Assembly: GCA_950097015.1 (NCBI GenBank)
Contig: CATNEN010000029.1
Coordinates: forward strand, 5,041,501 to 5,105,500
DNA: 64,000 bases
From: Macrostomum hystrix
Taxonomy: Eukaryota > Platyhelminthes > Macrostomidae
Direction: 5' to 3'
Shown here one piece after another: positions 1 through 12,000 of this stretch; within the stretch, counting starts at the first letter, position 1; every line of letters starts with the position of its first letter. Below the pieces are notes generated by a model. The model was not told the origin of the DNA, did not search any database, and saw only the letters and a program-made list of their open reading frames with translations. The position numbers and the translations under genes are program-made.

Positions 1-274
1 ATTAGAATTAAATCATTCTCCTAAGGACACGAAAATTCAATAAAGCTTCGCTGCTCTTTTCCCAGCTTAAATGATTCATTTACGGCCCGCAAAACATTTC
101 CCGCGTTCTTCAGACATCCACAAGAAAAATTAGGAAGACATTCGCCGCAAATCTATAATGAAATATTAGACTAATTTTATAAGTCCGGACAAAATCTTAG
201 AATTGCTTGGTGAGCTGACCGAGATTTGATAGCAAAATTATAGAAATTGTTGACTACAGGAATCAACGAATACC

Positions 275-439
275 GAAATCTCCGGAAATCTCCGGATTTA
301 GAAATCTCCGGATTTAGAAATCTCCGGATTTAGAAATCTCCGGATTTAGAAATCTCCGGATTTAGAAATCTCCGGATTTAGAAATCTCCGGATTTAGAAA
401 TCTCCGGATTTAGAAATCTCCGGATTTAGAAATCTCCGG
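275..439. repeat. 16-bp tandem array
   Basis: About ten near-perfect copies of a 16-base unit (gaaatctccggattta). The flanking bases 1-274 and 440-800 are AT-rich and show no convincing gene. Confidence 0.95.
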
Positions 440-810
440 TGACTCATTCAGAAACATTATCAGGCACCTTAAATACCTACAAATCATAGATGCAATTTTC
501 TAAAACACTTTAACATACTCGCGGACAATCTGAATTTTGCGCAATCATAATTGGAAATGAAAAAGCAAAAAATGACAATTAATAAACCTCCCAATACTTT
601 AGTCGACAATTGGCTGAGCACATTGCCAAACTAAAAGGCATGCCTGCCTGATTGCACAAAAAACTGGAACATTGTTTGGAAAACATTTTGTTCGCAACAA
701 AGTCTAAGATATTTCTTGCTGGTGCAACCTTTTTGCGCAGAAGACTTAAAATTAACATGCATTTTTATGGAGAGCAAGTCGGAAGAATTTACAGCAAAAA
801 TCTTACTTCC

Positions 811-1740
811 CACTGACCCTTCATCTCCCCCCTGTCTCACTCTGGATCACACCCTCTCCCACCGACCCTTCATCTCCCCCTGTCTCACTCCGGATCTCAC
901 CCTCTCCCACCGACCCTTCATCTCCCCTGACTCACTCCGGATCTCACCCTCTCCCACCGACCCTTCATCTCCCCTGACTCACTCCGGATCTCACCCTCTC
1001 CCACGGGCCCTTCATCTCCCCTGACTCACTCCGGATCTCACCCTCTCCCACGGGCCCTTCATCTCCCCTGACTCACTCCGGATCTCACCCTCTCCCACCG
1101 ACCCTTCATCTCCCACTGTCTCACTCCGGATCTCACCCTCTCCCACCGACCCTTCATCTCCCACTGTCTCACTCCGGATCTCACCCTCTCCCACCGACCC
1201 TTCATCTCCCACTGTCTCACTCCGGATCTCACCCTCTCCCACCGACCCTTTATCTCTCACTGTCTCACTCCGGGGATCTCACCCTCTCCCACCGACCCTT
1301 CATCTCCCCTGTCTCACTCCGGATCTCACCCTCTCCCACCGACCCTTCATCTCCCCTGACTCACTCCGGATCTCACCCTCTCCCACCGACCCTTCATCTC
1401 CCCTGACTCACTCCGGATCTCACCCTCTCCCACGGGCCCTTCATCTCCCCTGACTCACTCCGGATCTCACCCTCTCCCACCGACCCTTCATCTCCCACTG
1501 TCTCACTCCGGATCTCACCCTCTCCCACCGACCCTTCATCTCCCACTGTCTCACTCCGGATCTCACCCTCTCCCACCGACCCTTTATCTCTCACTGTCTC
1601 ACTCCGGGGATCTCACCCTCTCCCACCGACCCTTCATCTCCACTGACTCACTCCGGATCTCACCCTCTCCCACCGACCCTTCATCTCCCCTGACTCACTC
1701 CGGATCTCACTCTCTCCAACTGACCCTTCATCTCCCCCTG
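811..1740. repeat. ~48-bp minisatellite with higher-order repeat
   Basis: About 19 copies of a C/T-rich unit of roughly 48 bases built around ctcactccggatctcaccct and cgacccttcatctcccc. A distinctive variant unit (tatctctcac then ccgggga) occurs at about 1251 and again at about 1585, exactly 334 bases later. Seven-unit blocks were therefore duplicated as a whole. Open frames across it are an artefact of the periodicity. Confidence 0.95.
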
Positions 1741-2364
1741 ACTCCATGAAGTCCGTCTGGTTAGTCGTTACAGTTGCTCTTATCTGGTCTCATCCGTCAT
1801 TCTGCTCAAATCTCTGCTATTTCAGACTGACTACTAGCTAAATATCTGCTTCGATCCATGTCGGCCAGGACTCATAGAAATTCTTATAAAATTCGCCGTA
1901 GAAAAACAAAATCCCAAGAGATTTCCGAATTTGCTTCAGACGGGGAAGTTGAAATTGTGTGAGGAGAAGGCCGAGGAAATCATCAATCAGTTACTAGAAT
2001 TCGTCAAACTTTGCTATTGCATGAAATACAGAGAGAAAGATTAATAGTTCGTGCTTTTTCATCCAACTTCTTAGAAAAGCAAAATACCCTTTGCACAGTA
2101 AATTTATTTTTGTTTTGCAAATTTCAGTTTTGATTTAAATATTACTTATAAAAAATATCATGACAAATTAGTAAATCATTATTTATTAAATTAAATATAT
2201 ATCATTGAGTAGAATGTTGTCTTAATGACAGATATGATAGCATTTGTACCAAGCAAGTAGCTCATGTCTATTTTACATTTTTAGTGCAGGAAATATTATT
2301 GCTAGCAATAATAATAAGAAACCTCCAATATACTAGTATATTGTTACTGTCCGTTGATTCTTAT

Positions 2365-2645
2365 TCTAACAGCCAATCAATGTCAAGGGAGGAGAATAGT
2401 TGTTGCAATACGAAGCAACCAATAAGCTTTAAGAGTAGTGAGGTGGGTGATGTTTAAGAAACAGCCAATGAGCGGTCAGGGTAATGGGGTGGGTGCTGCG
2501 AAATGAAGCAACCAATGAGCGTTTGAGATCAAATGGGTGGATAGGGTAAATGTTACAAAAATGAGCGGTTAAGGTAGTGAGGTGGTTGCTTAAAATTCAA
2601 CAACCAATGAACGTTTGAGTAGTGAGGTTGATGGTGCTCATAAAA
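2365..2645. repeat. Degenerate ~47-bp repeat with CCAAT motifs
   Basis: Five to six diverged copies of a unit of about 47 bases, each starting near caaccaatgagcg and followed by agtagtgaggtgggtg-like sequence. CCAAT occurs in most copies (for example near 2432, 2464, 2509 and 2603). This looks like an old, decayed array. Around it, 1963-3150 is otherwise AT-rich without a recognisable gene. Confidence 0.6.
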
Positions 2646-3159
2646 CCGCTAATTAGCAGGGAATAAAATGAAATTATGATCAGGCAAGAGAATACATTCA
2701 GTAGTGTACTACAGGCAAATAAGCAGATTTAGCTCTATTATCGAGGTAGGATAAGCTGGAAACTCAATTTTTAAAAGCAAGGCCGTAACTATGAGTACTT
2801 GCCTATGAGAGAGGAGGGTTGAGAGGAAGGGCTTTCAACCCAACTATGATTCTTTTCGGCAACGTAGTCCGTACAGATTGTTGTTCGTCAATAGAATAGT
2901 TTTCTGCATAACACCTTTCTCCTAGACCTGGCTGGGTTTTAAAGCTAAAGCTCGCTTCCTTCCTACCTTGCAATCCATCGTTGAAGAGAAGTTGGATGGC
3001 GGTAATAAAAAGCTCCATCAAAACAGAAAGTTGTCAGCAGTCGGCGGCCCTTGTTGTTGGCTTGCGGAATGAAACAAATTAAATTAATTTTAAACTAATC
3101 TGTGCATTAGAAAACGTTAAATTAAACACGTGCGAACTAAAAGCTAGTATACTAGATGC

Positions 3160-3945
3160 AGACAGACGACAGATGGACTGGAGACAGGTGGACTGGGGAT
3201 AGGTGGGCTGGGGATAGGTGGACTGGGGACAGGTGGACTGTAGACAGGTGGACTGGAGACAGGTGGACTGGAGACAGGTGGACTGGGGATAGGTGGGCTG
3301 GGGATAGGTGGACTGGGGACAGGTGGACTGTAGACAGGTGGACTGGAGACAGGTGGACTGGAGACAGGTGGACTGGGGATAGGTGGGCTGGGGATAGGTG
3401 GACTGGGGATAGGTGGACTGGGGATAGGTGGACTGGGGACAGGTGGACTGTAGACAGGTGGACTGGAGACAGGTGGACTGGAGACAGGTGGACTGGGGAT
3501 AGGTGGACTGTAGACGGGTGGACTGGAGACAGGTGGACTGGGGATAGGTGGACTGTTGACGGGTGGACTGGAGACAGGTGGACTGGGGATAGGTGGACTG
3601 GGAATAGGTGGACTGGAGACGGGTGGACTGGAGACAGGTGGACTGGGGATAGGTGGACTGGGAATAGGTGGACTGTTGACGGGTGGACTGGAGACAGGTG
3701 GACTGGGAATAGGTGGACTGGAGACGGGTGGACTGGAGACAGGTGGACTGGGGATAGGTGGACTGTTGACGGGTGGACTGGAGACAGGTGGACTGGGGAT
3801 AGGTGGACTGTTGACGGGTGGACTGGAGACAGGTGGACTGGGGATAGGTGGACTGGGAATAGGTGGACTGGAGACGGGTGGACTGGAGACAGGTGGACTG
3901 GGGATAGGTGGACTGGGAATAGGTGGACTGGAGACAGGAGAAGCC
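3160..3945. repeat. 15-bp tandem array
   Basis: About 52 copies of ggtggactggggata and close variants (gagac, gtagac, gttgac). The period is a multiple of three, so both strands stay open for about 270 codons of pure repeat. No non-repeat protein sequence is attached, so I do not call it coding. It ends about 190 bases beyond the 3' end of the GPCR gene. Confidence 0.95.
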
Positions 3946-4133
3946 TATTTCTAATGATTAAAGACAACAATAAAAGCTTTTAGTAATGCACGAGCAAGAA
4001 AAGAACTGCCCGATAGGACAAAAGTGCTTCCCAGCTCCCAGGATATATTCTGGAACAGGGGACCAGTTTCTTAAAAATGGGCTGAAAAGCTCGGCAGAAA
4101 AGTTTTGAATTTCCAAAGAGCAACGCGTCGGGT

Positions 4134-5279
4134 TTAGCGTCGACACGCGGCCCGAATCCGGCGCACAAATTCACGGCGAAACTTCTTTGCCACCAAGCAG
4201 TAGAGAAAGAAGTTGGCAGAATGATTGGCGTACATCAGCAGCTCCGTGCACGTCTGCGCCAGGTGGTAGCGCGCGAAGAACACTGTGTCGTTGTTCGTCT
4301 CAAAGTTGATGACAGAAGACAGAGAGCTGAACACTTTCAGCACGGTTATCGGCAGGGAGGTGAAGATAAAAAAGAATGACACCAGCAGCAGCATCAGGGT
4401 CACCTGGTTGACGCTGCGGCTGAGGCCGCTGTTCTGATGACTGTGTTGCGACCGGGCCAGCGGCCGCGACTGCAAGTGACCGTACATTGTGGTCGACGCG
4501 CCGAACGCCTGGCTAGAGATGGCGGCTCCTCCGCCGACGGTGGCAGCCAGCGCCAGCGGGCGCAGCCGAACCGACTCACTGGCTTCGGCATTTAACTGGC
4601 CGGAGTAGAGCTTCTTGGAGATGTACAGCTTCCGGATGATGAGGATGTTGCACACGACCAGGATCGAGATGGGAATCAGCGAGTACAACAGAAAGTCCAG
4701 CCAGGCCAGCGGCTGTTTCAACGAGGCGAAGCCCGGGCGGAGGTCGCAGATTCGGTGCGTCCTGTTCGAGCCCGGGCGCCAGTGAAAGTCGTACACGTCT
4801 AGGACGTAGAACCAATGGGCGTTGAGCATCAGGCAGACGGCCAGTAGGCCGCCGATGATGCGTCGGGTGCGGCCAACGGCTGTGTTCGGCGAAGGCAGCC
4901 GGGAGAGCAGCACGAAGACGCGCTCCAGAGTGACGGCTGCGATGAGGAACACGCTGAAATATGTGGCCATTGTAGACAAGAAATTGCTGCCGATGCACAA
5001 CTCTCGACTAAGGACTGAGCAGTCGTGGCCGAGCAGGCACGAGATCCAAGACTTCAGCAGGCCAGACAGCAGGGTGACCTGGTCGGCCACGCTCAGCACA
5101 AGCAGGTAGTTGTGCGTGCCGTTGCGCCTGACGTGACTCATCAGCATCCAAGCGGAGAGACAATTGGCAATGGATCCAACCAGGAGTAACATGGGACTGC
5201 CCACCCAGCAGAGCCATTTGGCGGCACGGAACTCCCAGTGCAGACTGTAAATCAGCAGCTCTTGGTCGGCTAGGGACAT
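4134..5279 (-). CDS. Divergent class A (rhodopsin-like) GPCR
   Basis: Intronless gene for a 381-residue seven-helix receptor. Visible class A marks: GSIAN in helix 1 (Asn39), the helix 2 Asp66 in LSVAD, Cys95 before helix 3 and Cys178 in the second extracellular loop (likely disulphide), Pro202 in helix 5 and Pro310 in helix 6. Three hallmark motifs are altered: DRY reads ERV (119-121), the helix 6 CWxP is FTSLP, and NPxxY is NHSANFFLY (352-360). A helix 7 of the NxxxNFFLYC kind is common in invertebrate FMRFamide-receptor-like peptide GPCRs (family knowledge), so a neuropeptide ligand is likely but inferred. The third cytoplasmic loop (about 222-289) is long and Ser/Ala/Gly-rich. The start is the first ATG after a pyrimidine tract and CAG acceptor only two bases upstream. 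Confidence 0.85.
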   Translation of the reverse strand: MSLADQELLIYSLHWEFRAAKWLCWVGSPMLLLVGSIANCLSAWMLMSHVRRNGTHNYLLVLSVADQVTLLSGLLKSWISCLLGHDCSVLSRELCIGSNFLSTMATYFSVFLIAAVTLERVFVLLSRLPSPNTAVGRTRRIIGGLLAVCLMLNAHWFYVLDVYDFHWRPGSNRTHRICDLRPGFASLKQPLAWLDFLLYSLIPISILVVCNILIIRKLYISKKLYSGQLNAEASESVRLRPLALAATVGGGAAISSQAFGASTTMYGHLQSRPLARSQHSHQNSGLSRSVNQVTLMLLLVSFFFIFTSLPITVLKVFSSLSSVINFETNNDTVFFARYHLAQTCTELLMYANHSANFFLYCLVAKKFRREFVRRIRAACRR

Positions 5280-5298
5280 TCCTGAGAAGGTTGAGAGC
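5280..5298 (-). promoter_or_regulatory. 3' splice acceptor just before GPCR start codon
   Basis: On the minus strand a pyrimidine-rich stretch ends in ttctcag followed by GA and then the ATG. This is a good acceptor with no upstream coding exon. It fits either spliced-leader trans-splicing or a 5' UTR intron. Confidence 0.5.
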
Positions 5299-5423
5299 GA
5301 GCTCTTGTTAGAAATTAAGAAGCCTGTGCTACTTTTAGTAAATAAGCGAGAAAGTTTAGATAAACGAGCGATCTAGTATTGGTTGCTGATAAAAGCAGTA
5401 GACTATTTTGAAAAAAAACCAGT

Positions 5424-5605
5424 TAGATTTTGAATAGGTCCAGTTGGCTTTTGAATAGGTCCAGTTGGCTTTTGAATAGGTCCAGTTGGCTTTTGAATAG
5501 GTCCAGTTGGCTTTTGAATAGGTCCAGTTGGCTTTTGAATAGGTCCAGTTGGCTTTTGAATAGGTCCAGTTGGCTTTTGAATAGGTCCAGTTGGCTTTTG
5601 AATTC
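5424..5605. repeat. 21-bp tandem array
   Basis: About eight to nine nearly identical copies of a 21-base unit containing gaataggtccagttggc. A single stray unit lies at 6842-6868. The remaining sequence from 5606 to 7670 is AT-rich and shows no gene I can support. Confidence 0.95.
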
Positions 5606-7675
5606 GTCCAGTAGTCAAATATATTTAGAACTAAATGCAGTTGTCAACATACATAGCCGTAGATAATGGTTTATTATATTTTCTTATTTATATACTTGTA
5701 CTCTAAAGTACAAGTGAGTCGACAAAATGGGCTAGGAACCGAGCCGTTCCCCTGCATGTGAATTATTAGTTCAAAAGGCAACAGATGGCGCATTTCATAA
5801 CTTTTTAGCACTAATATTTTACATATTTGTCTCTCTCAGAAGACACTTCAAAAGAATAAGAAGCAGTGCGAGGACAGAGGTTAGCGCTAATTACCTGATT
5901 GCTATCTCGAAGAAAGTTGCTCTGGGCAATTAGATAGTTTAGTTAGCAAAAAGAAGGTCTGCTTTAGTCAAGCGAGTCAGCTGAATCACGTTCAATTGAT
6001 ACCCGCGATGCGAATGAAGCCGATATAGCAGAATGCCAACGGATTATATTCTTTGGAGAAAGGGAAAAAGAAGGATAAAGCCGACTTTGAGAGACTAGGA
6101 GAGAAATTTATCTGGCGCAGGGTACAGGAGTGAGCAGGCGAGATGTCGAATCGTCACGGCCTTGACGGCAGCCAATGACATCCTGGCGAAGGCTGAGAGA
6201 CGCGGAAGGCACGCAATGCAGGCAGGGACAGATCGTCGATATGATTGGCCTGCTAATATTGTAGTAGCGCGCATTTCATTTTAACAAGAAGACAGATTTG
6301 CGCAGGAAATAGAAATATTAATTTTCCAATTTTATTCTTCTAGGTAATCGTCTAGATTACAGTTTTTGCCTTTCTTCTTTGGAGCAATCTCAGCACAGTC
6401 TCGCCATCTTCAGCTCTGCCCTCATAGAAGCTCTGTTCATTTTTCTGAGCTGTGACGCGATTTATGAGGAGGAATATACCAGGTCCTAATCCCCTTCTCA
6501 GATCCCACCTCTGCGCCCTTTAGACAACTTCCTGAGGATTTAGCCAGCATCGGAGGGGATTAATTTAGTTGGCCAGATTGCGCAGGAAATTATTGCAAGC
6601 GGATTGCTGCAGATCCGGCGGGCAACACAGCGGATGAGAACTACGGATTGTTATTAATTTGAACGGTGTAAGAATTTGCCACGCGCCGTGTGTTGTCTGT
6701 TGACATTCGAATTCGAAATTCTGTTAGAATTCGCTAGAGTCAAACACATCATCAGAATCTATTGTACAGACATACAGAAGTTATAAAAAAGAAATAAAAA
6801 AAATTTTACTTCTTGCACTTTGTTTAACCGATTTTGTAAATTTGAATAGGTCCAGTTGGCTTTTGAGTCGGGAAAGACTTAGTGATACGTAAACGTTACA
6901 TATTAAAATTGACTTGGGGATGTAATTCATTTCCTTATTGAAAACCTATACGATGAAGTACAAAAGTAAATTTTACTAAAGTCTTATCTTTGTTTTAACC
7001 GCCGCAATTTATAAAATGTTTCGTGAAGTTCGACACCTAAAAAAAGAGACAATTTTTTTCAAGAAAATATACTTATTCCTTGTCTTTTTGTTTTGAAGTA
7101 GTATTCGAAGCAGTAATAATTGAAAATCAAAGTTTTATTCAGTCTTCGGATACAGTCTTCGGGAAACAACTATTTTTTGTAATTGTAATAAACATAAAAA
7201 GTGAAAAGTTTTTATAATTTATAAGCTAGATATCTATGAGGAATAGCTACATTACGAGATAAGTTAACATAACTGCTCAGTTAATATTAAATTGAAAGAT
7301 CGCTGATAAACTCTCATGCAGGCAATAACTAAGTGAGTGACATATAATTACATAAAAAGTTTAAATACCAAAGGAATAAATAATAAGCAACTATTGCGAT
7401 TAGTACATTTAAACACGACCACTTTAATAGGTTAAAGTAACAGCTAGTGAAGATTATTAAAGAGAAGTTTAACCCCACGACACTAGCTTACAATAAAATA
7501 GAGAACTTTTTTGTTAAAATTACGTTCAAAAGCCAATATATGTCCCATGTCTCACGCAATTGTAAAACATAAAGTGCATATATAATTTGTAGATGCGACA
7601 CCACGGTTCCTATGTGCGCGAATATTTCATAAATTTATTTTTTAAATGTGTCCTAAATTCTGAGCTATTCTAGTT

Positions 7676-7972
7676 CCTGCTTAGATTGTAGCCTTGTGAG
7701 TTGTGATTTGAGCTTCGGACTCTCGACTTCATGGTCGGGGGTTCGATTCCCGACTCCACTGAAACAACCTGTGTCCTTCCGTCCAGTGATGCCACTCAGA
7801 CGCATCTCCGCCGGGATGGAGTACAGATGGCGAGCATCTCGTTCTGAGTGGCCTCCCCCCAGTCCATGGACTGAACAGGCGTACGCAGTCCATTCAGATG
7901 CGGCGCGCAATAGCTGCGGCTGTGCTGTCGGCTGCACAATCTGGCCCAATTGTGGCAGGTTTAATCAAATAT
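7676..7972 (+). mobile_element. SINE family A, near full length
   Basis: tRNA-derived SINE. The head contains a B-box-like gggggttcgattcccgac, followed by a body with gtgtcctt, the palindrome around agtccatggact, and a conserved tail (gcgcaatagctgcggctgtg, then ctgcacaatctggc). The same consensus recurs at least nine more times in this window on both strands, which defines the family. Confidence 0.8.
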
Positions 7973-8051
7973 GATTTTTTTGTTTTTTATTAATTTTATA
8001 TATACTCGTATATAGTCTTCCATATAAATATATGTCGTGTTAATATAGAAA

Positions 8052-8195
8052 CCTGACCTAGAGGTCAGGAGCTCGAATTTCAGCATTCGAATTAAAACCC
8101 ATCATTGATCCTTGAGCAAGACCGCATCCATTCCACTTGTGCTTCAGTTCACTCACCAGTATAATATAGGTACCAGCATTAGTTACCTCCCTAGT
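8052..8195 (+). mobile_element. SINE family A, degenerate 5' part
   Basis: A decayed copy: aggtcaggagctcgaattt replaces the B box. It is followed by the family's cttcagttcactcaccag and ggtaccagcattagtta segments. The palindrome and tail are missing. Confidence 0.5.
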
Positions 8196-9045
8196 ACAGC
8201 TGTGCGCATACAGACTATGGAAGCAGAAATTATAATAGCTCCATGTGTCTTTTTTTTTAATTTGCAGATTCCCTACAAGATATATAAGATAATACAGCAT
8301 TAATAGCAATTAAAAGTACATTGCCGGAGACAGTTCTCTCAGTTCCACTAGAAGACGGAAGCCGGTAAGGCAAATTTACGGTTCACCGCTGCAGTATAAT
8401 GAAGAGCCAGTAGATATCTGTAGTGCCGGACCTGCACCATTTTTATATATGAAAGATTTCGCTTGAACCATTCAACATGGATTTTAAATTGCATCAAGTC
8501 TGGAAGAATCAGACTAAAACTTGGGGAATGTAAAACTTGGGGAGTTTGAAGTCTGTGGATATGAAATTTAAAACCGATTTTAGACCGAAAAGGGCATCGA
8601 GATTTCTCATTTATTACAAAAATGCATCAATTTTATGGAATTTTAATCCTACGAGCAACATGTACAACTAGGTGAACTAAAGCACCGGACGAGAAGCTTT
8701 AGAATATATTTTCATGGCCTAATTTCAGAGCTTACTAGTGATCTTTAACGAAAAATACATGGCTCTCTCATAGCTTCATTAATTGTCTTCTGCTTGTAGG
8801 CAAAAGATCACAAAAGTGCATTTGGGCTGCCCAAATTGGTTGCAAAAATACGAAGCCACTGTCTATGGCCTGTCTTCTATTTTCGTCCTAAAGAGCTTGA
8901 AAAATTATGCTTAAATAGCTAATACTGGTACCCATTTTGCTTATTTTGCCTAATGATTTGATGAGACCGTTCGTCAAAAAAAGTAAAAACTACACTTCGG
9001 TGTTCCGAACACGTCAAATTAAGCCAATAATAATAGAACAAAGGA

Positions 9046-12000
9046 ATGGCCGCCGCTTCGTCAGAATTTGAGATATACAATATGCCATACGATGCTCCAC
9101 ATGAGGTTAGTACTTAACTAATAGGTCGGTACTTCGTATTTCAGTACAATTAAGGAAAATGAATTTTGTTCTTAAATAAGACACTTTCATACGCAATGTT
9201 TCAGTTCGCTCAGAGATTTTTCGTAAAATAAGGTACCAGCATTAGTTAAAGTATAAATTAGAATAGGTGTGGCGCACCTATCGTCGGATTCCACGGATTT
9301 TCAGAATGCAAATATATGTAAGTCGATCATTTACACGTTCAATCCGACCTCTTTGACAGCTGATCGAGCTGTGGGTGACAGACATTATTCAAGGCCGACC
9401 TCATCTAGTGAGAATAAACGAGGAAAAGCCGCCGCTTGTCTTTGTCTACGAGGTGCTAATCTTTGTATTTAATGTGGTCCTGCTGTTGCTGATAACCATT
9501 CTAGCGATCATTGAGGCCAGGTAAGTTCCGCAGTCATGTTAGTCAAGAGAGCTGTGAGTCATGGATGATAGTCAGGAGAGCTGTGAGTCATGGATGATAG
9601 TCAGGAGAGCTGTGAGTCATGGATGATAGTCAGGAGAGCTGTGAGTCATGGATGATAGTCAAGAGAGCTGTGAGTCATGGATGATAGTCAAGGAGAGCTG
9701 TGAGTCATGGATGATAGTCAAGAGAGCTGTGAGTCATGGATGATAGTCAAGAGAGCTGTGAGTCATGGATGATAGTCAAGAGAGCTGTGAGTCATGGTAG
9801 TCAAGAGAGCTGTGAGTCATGATAGTCAAGAGAGCTGAGTCATGGATGATAGTCAAGAGAGCTGTGAGTCATGGATGGTAGTCAAGAGAGCTGTGAGTCA
9901 TGGATGATAGTCAAGAGAGCTGTGAGTCATGGTAGTCAAGAGAGCTGTGAGTCATGATATAGTCAAGAGAGCTGAGTCATGGATGATAGTCAAGAGAGCT
10001 GTGAGTCATGGATGGTAGTCAAGAGAGCTGTGAGTCATGGATGGTAGTCAAGAGAGCTGAGTCATGGATGATAGTCAAGAGAGCTGAGTCATGGATGATA
10101 GTCAAGAGAGCTGTGAGTCATGGATGATAGTCAAGAGAGCTGTGAGTCATGGATGGTAGTCAAGAGAGCTGTGAGTCATGATAGTCAAGAGAGCTGTGAG
10201 TCATGGATGATAGTCAAGAGAGCTGTGAGTCATGGATGATAGTCAAGAGAGCTGTGAGTCATGGATGATAGTCAAGAGAGCTGTGAGTCATGGATGATAG
10301 TCAAGAGAGCTGTGAGTCATGGATGATAGTCAGGAGAGCTGTGAGTCATGGATGATAGTCAAGAGAGCTGTGAGTCATGGATGATAGTCAGGAGAGCTGT
10401 GAGTCATGGATGATAGTCAAGAGAGCTGTGAGTCATGGATGATAGTCAGGAGAGCTGTGAGTCATGGATGGTAGTCAAGAGAGCTGTGAGTCATGGATGA
10501 TAGTCAAGAGAGCTGTGAGTCATGGATGATAGTCAAGAGAGCTGTGAGTCATGGATGATAGTCAAGAGAGCTGTGAGTCATGGATGATAGTCAAGAAAGC
10601 TGTGAGTCATGGATGATAGTCAGGAGAGCTGTGAGTCATGGATGATAGTCAAGAGAGCTGTGAGTCATGGATGATAGTCAGGAGAGCTGTGAGTCATGGA
10701 TGATAGTCAAGAGAGCTGTGAGTCATGGATGATAGTCAGGAGAGCTGTGAGTCATGGATGGTAGTCAAGAGAGCTGTGAGTCATGGATGATAGTCAAGAG
10801 AGCTGTGAGTCATGGATGATAGTCAGGAGAGCTGTGAGTCATGGATGATAGTCAAGAGAGCTGTGAGTCATGGATGATAGTCAGGAGAGCTGTGAGTCAT
10901 GGATGATAGTCAAGAGAGCTGTGAGTCATGGATGATAGTCAGGAGAGCTGTGAGTCATGGATGATAGTCAAGAGAGCTGTGAGTCATGGATGATAGTCAG
11001 GAGAGCTGTGAGTCATGGATGGTAGTCAAGAGAGCTGTGAGTCATGGATGATAGTCAGGAGAGCTGTGAGTCATGGATGGTAGTCAAGAGAGCTGTGAGT
11101 CATGGATGATAGTCAGGAGAGCTGTGAGTCATGGATGATAGTCAGGAGAGCTGTGAGTCATGGATGATAGTCAAGAGAGCTGTGAGTCATGGATGATAGT
11201 CAAGAGAGCTGTGAGTCATGGATGATAGTCAAGAGAGCTGTGAGTCATGGATGATAGTCAAGGAGAGCTGTGAGTCATGGATGATAGTCAAGAGAGCTGT
11301 GAGTCATGGATGATAGTCAAGAGAGCTGTGAGTCATGGATGATAGTCAAGAGAGCTGTGAGTCATGGATGATAGTCAGGAGAGCTGTGAGTCATGGATGA
11401 TAGTCAAGAGAGCTGTGAGTCATGGATGATAGTCAAGAGAGCTGTGAGTCATGGATGATAGTCAGAGAGCTGTGAGTCATGGATGGTAGTCAAGAGAGCT
11501 GTGAGTCATGGATGATAGTCAAGAGAGCTGTGAGTCATGGATGATAGTCAAGAGAGCTGTGAGTCATGGATGATAGTCAAGAGAGCTGTGAGTCATGGAT
11601 GATAGTCAAGAGAGCTGTGAGTCATGGATGATAGTCAGGAGAGCTGTGAGTCATGGATGATAGTCAAGAGAGCTGTGAGTCATGGATGATAGTCAGGAGA
11701 GCTGTGAGTCATGGATGATAGTCAAGAGAGCTGTGAGTCATGGATGATAGTCAGGAGAGCTGTGAGTCATGGATGATAGTCAAGAGAGCTGTGAGTCATG
11801 GATGATAGTCAAGGAGAGCTGTGAGTCATGGATGATAGTCAAGAGAGCTGTGAGTCATGGATGATAGTCAAGGAGAGCTGTGAGTCATGGATGATAGTCA
11901 AGAGAGCTGTGAGTCATGGATGATAGTCAAGGAGAGCTGTGAGTCATGGATGGTAGTCAAGAGAGCTGTGAGTCATGGATGATAGTCAAGAGAGCTGTGA

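Noticed and set aside
3152-3983. Open frames of about 270 codons on both strands with TGDRW or SPVHL repeats
   Set aside because: They are pure translation of a 15-bp array. The period is a multiple of three and no unique domain is attached.
4400-5217. Additional open frames overlapping the first GPCR on both strands
   Set aside because: GC-rich shadows of the receptor frame with no recognisable domain.
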